DNA of 64,000 bases from Mnemiopsis leidyi (taxonomy: Eukaryota > Ctenophora > Tentaculata > Lobata > Bolinopsidae), in the NCBI GenBank assembly GCA_000226015.1, contig JH153023.1, forward strand, positions 4,812 to 68,811, written 5' to 3'. Under the pieces are notes generated by a model. It made no database searches, was not told where the DNA came from, and saw only the letters and a program-made list of their open reading frames with translations. Each line of letters opens with the position of its first letter. The first letter of the stretch is position 1. Made by a program: the position numbers and the translations under genes. Positions 21,865-32,970 of this stretch are shown here, one piece after another.

Positions 21865-23592
21865 ATGACTGGACTGGTCTGGTTGGTGGTGATTATAATA
21901 ATCTTAATTGGACTACTTCAAATTCCACTCCTCTGTGATTTGCTCCGATCTTGTGCCCCAAATTATGCTCCCAAAAGAATAGTTGGACCTGTGCTGGACA
22001 CAATTGTTGTTTGTGTTATGTGGTAAGGATCATTTTTTCTTCTTCCTCTTTATGCCTTAGTGACATGTAAGTTTTTAACAGTTCCCTCTAATTATAAATC
22101 AGTAGCAATTCAACCAAAAAACCAATTACTTGTAACCTCAGTGCGGTTTTCACAGCAGTATTTCACCTCTTTTTCTGGGTGTTCCTCCCAGCCCACCTAG
22201 AATACAAAGATCCTTGGCTGGATTCGACCGGACTTTATCACATAACTCTCTTTTGGTACCTATATTTAAGCACTATCTCAAATTATATCTGCACTGTCTT
22301 CACTCAGCCTGGTAAGTTGAAAATGTGCCTTGAATTTAGTTGTCATACTACCAACTATATATTTTTCAATAGCTATCCATGCTTCAATTCATTTGATGGG
22401 CAATAGTGATGATTGGCTAGTTCAATTTTGACCAAATTAAAAAGTCAAAATCATTATTCAGATAAATCATTTTCAGGTACGCCTCCACGGGTAACCATGA
22501 CCCCCGATACCCACATGTCAATTTCAATTGAAAGCTGCATTCCTAAAGAAAAAGTGAGTACTATAAAACTAACATTTTAGCTGCAATCCTTACTGATGTT
22601 TCAATATTTATCAAACCGCTAAAATCATTGGCTAGGACATTACTTTTCTGACTGAGTAAATTGTATTCTATTTTTCTCAGATTTGTTTGGAATGTAAATG
22701 TATGAAGGCAGAGACAACGCACCATTGCAAAGTTTGCAAGCAGTGTATAATGCACATGGACCATCACTGTCCATTTGTTTTAGGCTGTGTTGGACTTAAT
22801 AATTATCACTACTTCTACTCTTTTATGGTATTTTTTGTGAAATTTCATATAATAGTCTTTTTTCTTTGAAGTTTTTCTCTGCAATGTGATCCACCGTTTC
22901 CTATCTTTGATGAACTACTAAAGTTTCAAAAATAACATATATTTCCAGGTATATTTCTAAAAAAATTACATATATTTCCAGGTATATTTCTATCTGGGTA
23001 TGCTTTATGGTATCTACATGAGTTCGGGTCCATTCTTGCATTGTCACGGCTGGCCTTACGAAAACAGAAACTATGCCTGTGAAGATGTGAGTTAGTTACA
23101 CTTTATGAAAAAAGATTAATAACCTTTAAATGCCTATCATATATTCAGTGATTCAGTAAGAGCACATAAATAATTTAACATAGCACACAAACCACATCAG
23201 GTGACAGACTTTTTTACCAGGGTCTAAGTATTGCAAGTTGGATGTGTGTAGTTGTATGTCTCAACATCCCCGGAGCTACACTTATGAACTCCTTCAACCT
23301 CCTCGCCCTCTTCTCCAACACCTCCACCATGTCCTGCCTGGTCGAGTCTCTCAACGCGGGGCTCGGTAGTGCTGCGCGTGGTCTCTTCACGCGTCTCTCC
23401 TTTAGAAACTTCTCCGATTCAAGGTCCAGGTTCTATGTTTTGTTGATCTCAAAACGTGACCACCCCGTGCTGTTCTTCATCCCCCCTGTGTTAACCGCTG
23501 GTAGATTGTTCTTCAAACACTGTCTTACCAAGAAGAGAACCATTCAGTTTACTTTCCCTAGACTTCCTAAAAAAGTTAGTTTGACCGCTTAA
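21865..23592 (+). CDS. DHHC-type palmitoyltransferase (six exons)
   Basis: Integral membrane protein S-acyltransferase. Exons: 21865-22022, 22142-22311, 22477-22553, 22681-22827, 22982-23086, 23221-23592; phases agree when the acceptor at 22140-22141 is used for exon 2, giving 342 residues. N-terminal hydrophobic segments: VWLVVIIIILIGLLQIPLL and AVFTAVFHLFFWVFL, then a loop, a hydrophobic stretch around ITLFWYLYL and the PG/TPP turn typical before the catalytic domain. The cysteine-rich domain reads CLECKCMKAETTHHCKVCKQ, then CIMHMDHHCPFVLGCVGLNN with the catalytic DHHC cysteine. Two later membrane segments lie around VYFYLGMLYGIYM and GLSIASWMCVVVCL. The particular ZDHHC subtype cannot be assigned. 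Exon 5 has a duplicated upstream acceptor. Confidence 0.92.
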
Positions 23593-24303
23593 AATGTAAA
23601 AATGAAGAAGGTGATGGTTATCAGTGTCATGTTAGTAATTTCAACTGTTGTATGACGACTAACGTTATCACAGTTAGGGGTGTTACAATTGTAATTAAAT
23701 GTACATTTAGTAATTTTGCTTTATTATCATTTTGAATATTATATTCTGTATATCTTGAAGGAATGGGATCTTTATGCATATATTAAAATAGGAGACTTAG
23801 GCGTCCACAAGTGATAATTTTAAAATAGTATGTACTTAAATCAATTTATGACTAGGAATCAAAATAATGGCAAATTTCACAAATCATCATCGGTATTAAT
23901 GAATGATAACAGTTTATTCGACAACGGTCGTACTGTAATGTAAGAAGTGCTCTTGGCATTAAGAAACAATTTGTATTGATTTAATCGTCACATTTATTCA
24001 TTGTTGCTTTATATCGATTTCTTGCTCTGTGTTCAGCTCATCATCTATTAGCTCAAAGCTGTGCACTGTAAGAATTTTTACGAAAAGCACGTTAGGATGA
24101 CTAGTTATACTCTGTGACTTGCAATGTGTACATTTTAGATGACATCTCGTCTGTTTGTAAAACTTTTGACTTTATCTCGCCTCCTCAATGTGTCTTTCAA
24201 TAGTATCAAGATCTAAGTCAACATCAAACTTAATATTTTAACTATGATCCTATCATGCCACTGTAACAAACGAATAAAGGCATGTGCAACTAACAGTTTT
24301 AGG
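23593..24303. other. 3' flank of the DHHC gene and promoter region of the next gene
   Basis: AT-rich, with no supported gene. An in-frame ATG at 24244 could give the following gene 20 extra residues. Confidence 0.4.
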
Positions 24304-24775
24304 ATGGTGAGTGACGGTGAGGCGAATGAGCCGGACAATAATGAACTACAACTAAACGACCACCCTGACATGAACCCCGAAAACCACGAGGACCCTGGTG
24401 GTAAGTTGGGGGTGCCCCCCCCCCCCTCCCCAAAGTTGTACTTGTAGGTAGGGACTAGGTGCACCCGGCAGTGAGAAGCAGTGAAATTATACTGTCTTGC
24501 TTGTTTCGGTTTATCTGAAATTACTCTCCTTAAAACTAACTTGTAGAGATTAACTTACTTAAAAGTTATAGAGATTAATGTGCTGAAAGAACTGATACTG
24601 ACTATCAACATTATCAGCTGCCGAAGAGGAGGAGATAAGACTTATAATGGAAGACATGGAGAAGATAGAGGAGTATCTGGACAGAGTAGCACAACAGAGT
24701 GACGATCTTACTGAGAGGATACGGGAGTTTGTGGAGGAGTTCAACAGTACACAACCCTCTCAGAGTTCGTCTTAG
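24304..24775 (+). CDS. BBLN: Small bublin-like coiled-coil protein (UPF0184 type), two exons
   Basis: Exons 24304-24400 and 24618-24775 (phase 1 junction) encode 84 residues; vertebrate BBLN (C9orf16) is about the same size. The N-terminal half is acidic and Asn/Pro-rich (NEPDNNELQLNDHPDMNPEN). The C-terminal half is a heptad-type helix, EEEIRLIMEDMEKIEEYLDR followed by VAQQSDDLTERIREFVEEF, matching the layout of the family helix (INSMLDQINSCLDHLEEKND in human). The family helps organise intermediate filaments in the intestine of nematodes. Assignment rests on length, layout and moderate helix similarity. ATG 24244 in the same frame is an alternative start, but its extra residues look like untranslated sequence. 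A run of C follows the donor. Confidence 0.65.
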
Positions 24776-25454
24776 TGAAAAGAAGGAAAATATTTAAGGA
24801 TTATTTTTTCAGTCGAAGCTTCATGACATAAAACTCTTTCGCAGCACTGACCGTTTCATAGAATTGTCGACAAGTCTTTCTTATTGAGTTAATGGCGACA
24901 AAATGAGCTTATTATTTAAGACTCGGTAAATATATAATATCTATCAAGATACCTGATAGATCACGAATTGTAACAAATAAAAGTAGCTGACGGATTTATT
25001 TTATGCCGAATTGTAGATGGTTAATTATGGGGAGTTAATTTATTTAAGTTCAAGTTAATTAACAAATGAAACATTTCGCTGGCCGAGTGTTACGCTAATT
25101 TGATCTAAATTTATACTGAAGTGTGATTATGTATTTAACGTAATTTTTTATAAACCCATGTACTGCTTCGTTCTTCTATTCCCGTTCTATCGGAATGTTT
25201 ATTTGAATATGCCTAAGCAAGAGAACGCCTACTTAGAAATCAGTTTCCTTTAAAATATAGAACTAACTTCTCTGCCTACAGAAAGAAAGAAGGACCATGT
25301 AACTGAGAAACACCATGTCAACCTACCCTCCCTTCACCAGTATGATAGACAGGTAGTTGCTATAGTTAGTTACTATAGCTACTATAGTTACTTCACTTGC
25401 TATAGTTAGTTACTATAGCTACTATAGTTACCTGCCTCCTACACCCACATCAAC
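24776..25454. other. Intergenic region with a short duplicated palindrome
   Basis: Before the Kelch gene, at about 25352-25432, a 41-45 bp unit containing ctatagttagttactatagctactatagtta occurs twice head to tail and is close to self-complementary. It lies within 100 bases of the start codon, probably in the 5' UTR or promoter. Nothing else is recognised. Confidence 0.5.
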
Positions 25455-28400
25455 ATGACTGAGGGAAGTTACGAAGGTATGCCTCTCATTGTAAACGATC
25501 CTGGACACGCCTCCCTGGCTCTGCAAGCCATGGACGAGCTGAGAAAAAAACGGTGTTTTTGTGACGTCCTCATAGCTGTGGAGGTTTGTGAAAGTTTTTA
25601 CTTTATTCTTCAAATATGGTTGTCTAAATTAGGAATAAACTGTGTTCAAGGCATATAGATTGTTGTGCTGGACCTGAGCTGGAATAATGGTAAACAGTTG
25701 GTGCAGCATGCTCAGTACAGGAATAAGTAATAAGTAATATGAGTTGTTTCAAAAACTTGACATTTCCTTGCGTTTCAGGAATGTGAATGTTTCCTTGTGT
25801 TTGTGGAGTGTGATATATTTTCTTGTGTTTCAAGAGTGTGAAATATTTTCTTTTTTTTGAGGAGTGTGGTATATTTCCCTGAGTTTGAGAAATGGAAAAT
25901 ATTTCCTTGTATTTAAGGAATGTGATATATTTCCTTGTGTTTCAGGAGTGTGATATATCAGCTCACAGATTGGTCTTGGCAGCTAGCAGCTCCTATTTCT
26001 ACGCCATGTTCACAAACGATCTTCATGAAAGTACTTCTAAAAAAGTGAGAAAGTTGACAATTTTTTCCCGTCAAATGCCTTTTTGCGCCGAAGGCGCAAA
26101 AAGGCATTACTAAGGGTTAACGATCGAGGGGGTGGTTGGAGAATGTGTATACTAGGTTTATGTCGTGTGTACGTTCGTGCGTTACGTTCGTGCGCGCGCA
26201 CTCCTTTATCAAACTTAATCATGTATACGAATACAATAATAGCTGTGTTAACAGACTTAACTGCCTCCGGCCGACGAATGTAGTTCACATTATGCAATGT
26301 ATACATGATTGCCTTAATTATTTGTTCTAATCATGCAAAAATCGCAACATGATGTACCATCAATCAAGGGATACGATCAAAATTCATTTAAACTAAAGTT
26401 TTATTGAGTAATTTGTCTTGAATGACAGATTACCTAGATTGAAAGATGAATGTAACACGATTTTTAAACGTTCAGCCGGACAATTTTAATTAACGACTTA
26501 TCCACACCATTCGTAAAAACACATGAACGTTGTACGAATAAAGGTCGCATATACAATACAATAATGGCGACGTTATGCAGACTCAAGATATTTGGAACAA
26601 ACAATGAAAGAAACGCGCTATTGTGTTCAAACTTTGCGCGTGCAGCGTGCAGTTTTTAAATCTTGCATCGAACGGCTGCATTAATTCGCGCGTTTAACAC
26701 GTGCAGAACAATGAAATTGACCGAAATGACGTGTGGTTAGTGGTTTGCGAAATGCGAGTTGCCTGTTGCGTATTTTTATTCCTCATTCCGTGAATTGTAA
26801 TAAGCGATGGCATGACACGGGAAATTCAGCGGTCGCCTGACACAATGAAAGCGGCCGCAAGTCTTGTTTAAAAGAGTGAACTAGAACTTTTCAAAAAACT
26901 GTTTTTTTTCAATTCATGCTATGAAATATACATTGGTTACCTAAATATGTAAGATCATATAAACTCTGTGCCGATTCTGAATACCTGCAAATCAGATAGA
27001 GATAAAGAACGTGGACTCTCAGACGATGCAGAACCTGGTAAACTATGCCTATACTTCCCAGATAGAGATTAGAAAAGATAATGTTCAGGTCTGTACTAGC
27101 TGTTTTAGTGGTCCGTGTCAATAAAAAAGCGATAGAACACGAGCCATTCAGAAACCTTACTCGGGATTATAACGACGGGTTTATTAACATTCCGGGAAAA
27201 CATAGTTCAGGAAAGAAATATGGCCCAATCGCTTGAAACTCTTCCCGGCCATGATAATCCAAAGTTTGTCTAACATTTTGTTTCTCGACTGCTATTGTAC
27301 TAATTGTACGTGTAAGTTACCATCCCCCCTTATCAGTGGTTTACATGTTTTAACTAACACTATACTTATCTAACACTACACTAACACTATACTTATATTG
27401 TACAATCAGGTACTGTTGACCGCTGCGGGACTGCTCCAGTTTGATAAGGTACAGGAGATTTGTACTGACTTCATAAAGCGAGAACTAACGCCTGGGAACT
27501 GTATCGGAATTTACAACTACGCAGACAGGTACACATCGCCATACTCAGATAATCTTCTTTCTGTTCTTTATCCCTGGGTTACAGTCTACAAAGGCTTGTT
27601 TAAAACTTCCCAAAACGGTTTAGAGGTCCTTACAAAATCTTCAGATACGGGTTTGTAGACCTCCTGAGAGCAGCAGATGACTTTGCTAAGAGAAACTTCG
27701 TAGAAATGTGTTTGTCAGACGAGTTCCTAATTTTGGACAAAGGTAGACTTCTTCAACTTGTATCTAGTAACGAGCTCAACGTTCTTGTCGAGTCGAAGGT
27801 AGGTTGTAGGTCGGGACTGGGGGTCATCACTTTACAGTCAAGCAACTTTGTTAGTAGGTTGGTCGATATTCTGTATTAGCGATAACTACTTTGTTATTGT
27901 CGCCGCTGAGTGCTGCCCAAACAACATCGTACTGAGCTCATGCGTCCCTTGTCTGCTGAACGCTAAACTGTAGGTGTACGAAGGAGTCATGTCATGGGTG
28001 CACCACAACACGGAAGAGCGGGCGGAACACCTTCCTGAGTTACTAGCGGCAGTTAGACTCCCTCTAATCTCTTCTAAATATCTTGTAGACCACATCGAGA
28101 AGGTTTGTATAATTGTATGTTTTTCTTAGGATCAACTTAATTATGTGTTTACTTAAGATCAACTTTGTTATATGTTTACTTAGGATTAACTCGGTTATCT
28201 GAAACATTCCTTCAAGCTCGGTTAAGTAAACTTCCCTGCGCTCCCGTACTACTTTCACTAGTATTCTCTCAAGTACCATAATCTAGATTAATTCATCTCA
28301 ACTCCAGGAAGAGCTGATATCAGAGAACGAGAGTTGTAGAGTTCTGGTGGAGGCGGCTAAAAACCATCACATCCTCCCCGAACACAGCTCAGGGAGCAAC

Positions 28401-29458
28401 CAGGTGGTGCCGCGACACGCGTACGACAGTGAGGGTCTCTACGTGTTCGGGGGGTATCACAGGACTGTGCTTCGTACTGGGGAAATGTACGACGCGAACA
28501 CTGATGTTTGGAGGTAGTGGAACTATTTCAATCTTTGTTGGTTTGTCGTGGCTAGATTTCACTGTCCTTATAGTTTTTTTGTTAAATTAGGTAAATCGTT
28601 GACTGATTTTGGCAGTTAGCCTCAAGATTTCCAGAAATTTTGAACAACTGGTTCTTGAATCTTGACTTGATCTAAAAGTAGATTAACGTCTCCCACAGAG
28701 AGTTACCCATGATGGAATGTCAGAGATACGGTCCGGGCAGTGCACGTTTGGAAGGTCTGCTCTACGTCGCAGGAGGACACGACTCATGTTTCCATCTAGC
28801 ATCAGTCGAGTGTTTTAACCCTCGTTCAATGGAGTGGACCAAGGCAGCGCCCATGTTGGATCAGAGGTTCGGTGTCGCCTTGGGGGAGCTGAACGGCTGG
28901 TTGTACGCAGTCGGTGGGAGAGACTCTAAAGAGCGCCACTCTAGCGTAGAGTGTTACGACGCGACACTGGACTCCTGGAAATATGTGAACAAAATGAGTT
29001 TTCCCCGGTCTGGTGTAGGAATTGGGGTGTTAAACGGTGCTCTCCACTCAGTGGGAGGGTATGATGGACACAGCGACCTTGCTTCCGTGGAGCGATATGA
29101 TCCCAGGATTGGCGAGTGGCACTGTATCTACCCGATGACACATGCTCGCACTCTGTGTGGGGTGGCTGTGTTGAACTCAGCACTGTATGTGGTAGGTGGG
29201 AGATGTGGCAACACTAAACTGGCCACAGTGGAATGTTATGAGCCACGCACCAATACCTGGTCTTTAGTAGAACCGCTGACTGTTCCGCGTGATGGACACG
29301 GGTTAGGCGCGCTTAACGGCAGGCTGTACGCGGTGGGCGGGAAAACAGATACTACCAAGTTAGAAGTTGTGGAATGTTATGATCCAGTGCTGGACTGTTG
29401 GAGTATGGTTACCCCAATGTTTGATAAGAGGAATATTGTTACCCTTGCTGTTATCTAG
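25455..29458 (+). CDS. BTB-BACK-Kelch protein (KLHL family), eight exons
   Basis: Substrate adaptor type of Cullin-3 ubiquitin ligases. Exons: 25455-25583, 25946-26044, 26996-27088, 27410-27528, 27645-27798, 27974-28102, 28308-28513, 28699-29458; all phases agree, giving 562 residues. The BTB domain covers about residues 20-130 (KRCFCDVLIAVEECDISAHR, VLAASSSYFYAMFTNDLHES, YAYTSQIEIRKDNVQ). The BACK domain follows (LQFDKVQEICTDFIKRELTP, LVSSNELNV, VMSWVHHNTEERAEHL). Six Kelch blades follow, each with the GG pair and Y...W spacing (LYVFGGYHR, LYVAGGHDS, LYAVGGRDS, LHSVGGYDG, LYVVGGRCG, LYAVGGKTD). The last five blades are in one exon. The protein ends soon after the sixth blade. The closest KLHL subtype is not assignable. 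The exon 2 acceptor is preceded by a tandem array of near-copies of itself. Confidence 0.95.
25773..25966 (+). repeat. 28-bp tandem array spanning the exon 2 splice acceptor of the Kelch gene
   Basis: Seven degenerate 27-28 bp units of the form tttcaggagtgtgatatat plus ttccttgtg. The last unit contains the true acceptor (AG at 25944-25945) and the first 20 or so coding bases of exon 2. Earlier units keep an AG or near-AG at the same place. The array therefore multiplies the polypyrimidine tract, acceptor and exon start. Confidence 0.8.
26074..26108. repeat. Perfect 16-bp hairpin in Kelch intron 2
   Basis: Arms aatgcctttttgcgcc and ggcgcaaaaaggcatt are exact complements around the loop GAA, 30 bases after the exon 2 donor. 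It could fold in the pre-mRNA or be a transposon trace. Confidence 0.6.
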
Positions 29459-30481
29459 CTCTCACTAATTCTTACTAGATCTAACTAGGTCTAAGTAAAT
29501 CTAACTAAAAATATGTATAATTAGGTTTTTATTGAATTGCAGCTCAGCTTTCCGTTGCGGTTAGTCAAACAAAGAATGGATACCAAGGAAACGGTAAGGA
29601 TATAGGGATAGTCATTTTCATTATAAAATTTCGATTATTCTGATTCCTTAATTTGTTATGTAGCTGATAAGAGACATCATCATCATTGGATGACCTAATT
29701 TTACTGTAAAATAACTTCCCATAAAAGCACTTCAAATCAAAGAGTCTATTTGTCAATTAATTAAGACATGAGAAACTTCAAATTATAACCTCAAACCATG
29801 ATTTGGTCAATTCCGATTTACTAGTTGATGTCGAATTTTGTGAAGCGACTACAAGTTCTTTGTCATATCAAAATATAATTATACGCTTTTGTAAACACCA
29901 TTAAATTATTTATCCATCTAAAATATTTTCTATTTGATGTAGTACTGCGCGCCTGCTATGCATAGTGTAGCGAATCTTGGCTTATAGCAAACTTGCACCT
30001 TGCTTCTGTATTCTGATGACTTAATTTTGATAACATTAACTGATTATCAAATTACATATATCAAATATTACTTTGCCTTATTATATATCATGATATACCT
30101 TCTTCATGTAATAAATTTCTTTATCCCATTCATTAAATGGTCTTTTAATGCCTAAAATGCCTAATTTTAATGCTTAATACGTTTTTCACAGAAATGTTAA
30201 CATTTTTATCATTAAAGTGGCAATTGATTCAATGGCATTTCGTAATTTCTGCACCAAAATGAACTAACCCTTTTTTGTTATAATAAAAGTCAAACATAAA
30301 TTCATTTTCTTATTTTCTAAAAACATGACGTTGTTTATCTAAGTACTTTCTTACTTTATATAAATGTAATTCTGCCACTACTACACAGACTTTCCCAAAA
30401 TCTAAAGATTTATGTTTAATTCCTTACTATTAAACCGATTCATAGAAACTTTAATTAAGTATCACTTAAATTAGCCCTGGT
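29459..30481. other. Intergenic AT-rich interval
   Basis: Between the Kelch and F-box genes, same strand. It is strongly AT-rich; no gene or clear repeat is supported. Confidence 0.4.
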
Positions 30482-32125
30482 ATGCCAAATAACCTATTAA
30501 CACAGATGGGAGAAATGTCTGACAACGACAGTTCAGACAGTTCTGTTGAGGAGTCAACCCCTGAAACCGACCTCCTAATAGAACAGCCAACCCACCATCC
30601 TATATTTGAGAATGTCACACTGGAGGGACGAGATTCTTCCAGACCTTCAATACACATCCTCTCAGATGACTGTATTTACTTGGTGCTCGAATATCTGGAT
30701 GTTATCGAGATAATGCAATTAGCAACGGTCTGTAAGCGCTGGTACAATCTTTGTATCAACAAGATGAGCCTGGTCTCCAAGATCGAACTGAACCCAACTT
30801 TCAGTATATTCAGACTCAACAGACCGTTATCTCAGAGTAACTTTATCTCACTGCTCGGCTTGACGGGACAAAATCTTATCCAGCTCGATGTGTCCAACAG
30901 TTCGTTGAGGCTTGATTGGGCTTCTTGTAAGGCTATTTCTGAACTTTGTCCCAGGCTCGAGGAATTAAACTTGTCGAAAATGAAAATTAATAACAAACTT
31001 GCAACGTGTTTTTCTCAGTTTCTGCCTCGAAATTTGAAGTCGCTAATTCTTAACGGATGCGTTCATTTCAAGGAAAAGTGTCTCGAGCACATTCTCAGAA
31101 ATTCGAAAGAATTAACTAAATTAGATCTGTCTTACAATCACAAAATTACAGGAGGCTGCATTATGAAGCAACTAGAAAAAAACAAAATGACACATTTTAA
31201 TTTCACCGAGTGCTATCGATTAAAACCTATCGCTGTCCAATTTGTCTTGGCTAATTTTGAGAATACTCTTGAGCATCTTGATTTAAGTCTCTGTCCTGGG
31301 AATATTTTCAACATTTCCACAGACCAAATGCCCATCCTTAAAAAGTTAAAAGTTTTCAACGTCAAGTCCCTTGTGGATGATAGTCAACCTACGTGTGACA
31401 TTATGACTAATTTTATCAGACTCATGCCAAACCTTGAAGTATTGGACCTAGAAAACAATTACAATATTGATATGGACAAGTTTGTTGGAACTCTTTCTCA
31501 GTTGTGTCCAAATATCAGACACCTCAATTTGTCCTGCTGCATGCCAAAAAACGCTCAATCACTTTCCTCTCTTTCGTTACTCCAACACCTCGACACACTT
31601 CATCTTAATGAGTTACCCAAGAGATTCGACTACAAAGAACTGGTAGATTCAACTCTCGTTCATTGTTCAAAACTGAAGTACATTTCCCTTCAAGCCAGCT
31701 GTGTCGACGATGAGAGTGTATTTGCTCTAATTGCAGGATTAAAAAACCTCCAGACTATAGACCTAAGAAGTTGCATTCTCCCGTTGGACGGTACTTTTAT
31801 CATACTCTGTCAAGACCTCGACCGACAAGAGCCTCTCAAAGTTCTCGCTCAGGATACCGTTATGCAGGAGGAAGAGTTTTCTCTCATTCCCGTCTTCCTT
31901 CACATAAACTTTGGGCTGCCTCACTTCCAGGATGACTACGACGGGTTTTTCGGGGGACCCTACGATGAGTTCGAGGATGGGTTCGGGTTTGACAATGTTG
32001 ATTATTTAGATGAGGATGACTTTTGGGGTGGAGCCTATGTGGATGAGGCTGGACAGTTTGGTGGACCTGGGTACGATTATCATCCTGATTACCAGGAGGT
32101 GGATGAAGATGGGGGCTGGTGGTGA
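30482..32125 (+). CDS. F-box and leucine-rich-repeat protein, single exon
   Basis: 547-residue protein without introns. The N-terminus is acidic and Ser-rich (MSDNDSSDSSVEESTPETD). An F-box lies around residues 58-100 (LSDDCIYLVLEYLDVIEIMQ, VCKRWYNLC), which would bind SKP1 in an SCF ubiquitin ligase. Leucine-rich repeats of the FBXL/AMN1 kind follow from about residue 125 to 440 (LIQLDVSNSS, LEELNLSKMKI, LKSLILNGCVHF, LTKLDLSYNHKIT, LEVLDLENNYNID, IRHLNLSCCMP, LQTIDLRSC) and would hold the substrate. The last 70 residues form an unusual Asp/Glu/Gly/Tyr/Trp/Phe-rich low-complexity tail (DDYDGFFGGPYDEFEDGFGF). A second in-frame ATG 11 codons in (GEMSDND) may be the real start. No subtype is assigned. 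Confidence 0.9.
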   Translation: MPNNLLTQMGEMSDNDSSDSSVEESTPETDLLIEQPTHHPIFENVTLEGRDSSRPSIHILSDDCIYLVLEYLDVIEIMQLATVCKRWYNLCINKMSLVSKIELNPTFSIFRLNRPLSQSNFISLLGLTGQNLIQLDVSNSSLRLDWASCKAISELCPRLEELNLSKMKINNKLATCFSQFLPRNLKSLILNGCVHFKEKCLEHILRNSKELTKLDLSYNHKITGGCIMKQLEKNKMTHFNFTECYRLKPIAVQFVLANFENTLEHLDLSLCPGNIFNISTDQMPILKKLKVFNVKSLVDDSQPTCDIMTNFIRLMPNLEVLDLENNYNIDMDKFVGTLSQLCPNIRHLNLSCCMPKNAQSLSSLSLLQHLDTLHLNELPKRFDYKELVDSTLVHCSKLKYISLQASCVDDESVFALIAGLKNLQTIDLRSCILPLDGTFIILCQDLDRQEPLKVLAQDTVMQEEEFSLIPVFLHINFGLPHFQDDYDGFFGGPYDEFEDGFGFDNVDYLDEDDFWGGAYVDEAGQFGGPGYDYHPDYQEVDEDGGWW

Positions 32126-32970
32126 GGATGTACCATGTGACAAGTCACGTGGTCTTGTTAGTTGTTCTTCGTTAATTGGTCCTGATGTTTGGGCATGGTT
32201 TTTAAAGTTTTAAGTTGTGGTTTTACAGAATTGATTTTGCACAAACACAGCATTTGTGTAGATTGTGGTTAATCATATTATTTTTTATTAAGATTGTTTG
32301 ATATTTGCTTCCTAATTTAAAGAATTCAAGTTATTCAACCGACAGTAGAAGTTTGATTTTTTACACTTTTTGTCGCAACGATGGCGGGTGAAGTATTAAC
32401 GGTCGAATTGGTCCCTGGCATTGATTGGATATATTTTGTACAAAAATTTGTTTCATTTTACCACTGGCATTCTTTATAATGGTCTTTATTTTCGACTGTT
32501 TCAGTATTACAAAGCAATAAGTTTGATGATAGGTAGACTGTTTATAAGCCGCATGATAAATTGATTGACGTTTTATAGTAATTCTTGGCATGTGACAATT
32601 ATTCCCTGTCTCATTTTGTCACCTTTAAAACTGAGAAGAACTATGAAAGTTCAATCGATCTATAATTTCAAAGCCTTAAACGTTCAGTCTTCTTCATGTG
32701 TTGTCCACTACAATTCATTATAAGTCTCTAATTATTTTTTTAACATCTTGTAAAATTCGTGACAATCAAGGCTTTAACGATCGTGAATTTATCATTTCAT
32801 GTTGTCCTTATGTTTAAAATATAATGTATACTGAACTCAACCTCTCTCTTATCAGCGTTATGGATGAGTTAAAAAGATAGAAGCCGAAATCCCCATTATC
32901 GTTAAAGCAGATAAAACAGAAAAAGTTTTGCAGTCTATTTAGAAAGTTGATTGTGCCGTGTGCACCAGCC
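32126..32970. other. Intergenic interval upstream of VPS45
   Basis: AT-rich, with no supported gene; presumably F-box 3' UTR and VPS45 promoter. Confidence 0.4.

Noticed and set aside
29565-29756. Small minus-strand frames in the AT-rich intergenic DNA after the Kelch gene
   Set aside because: Short, no recognised motif, no splice context; expected by chance in AT-rich sequence.
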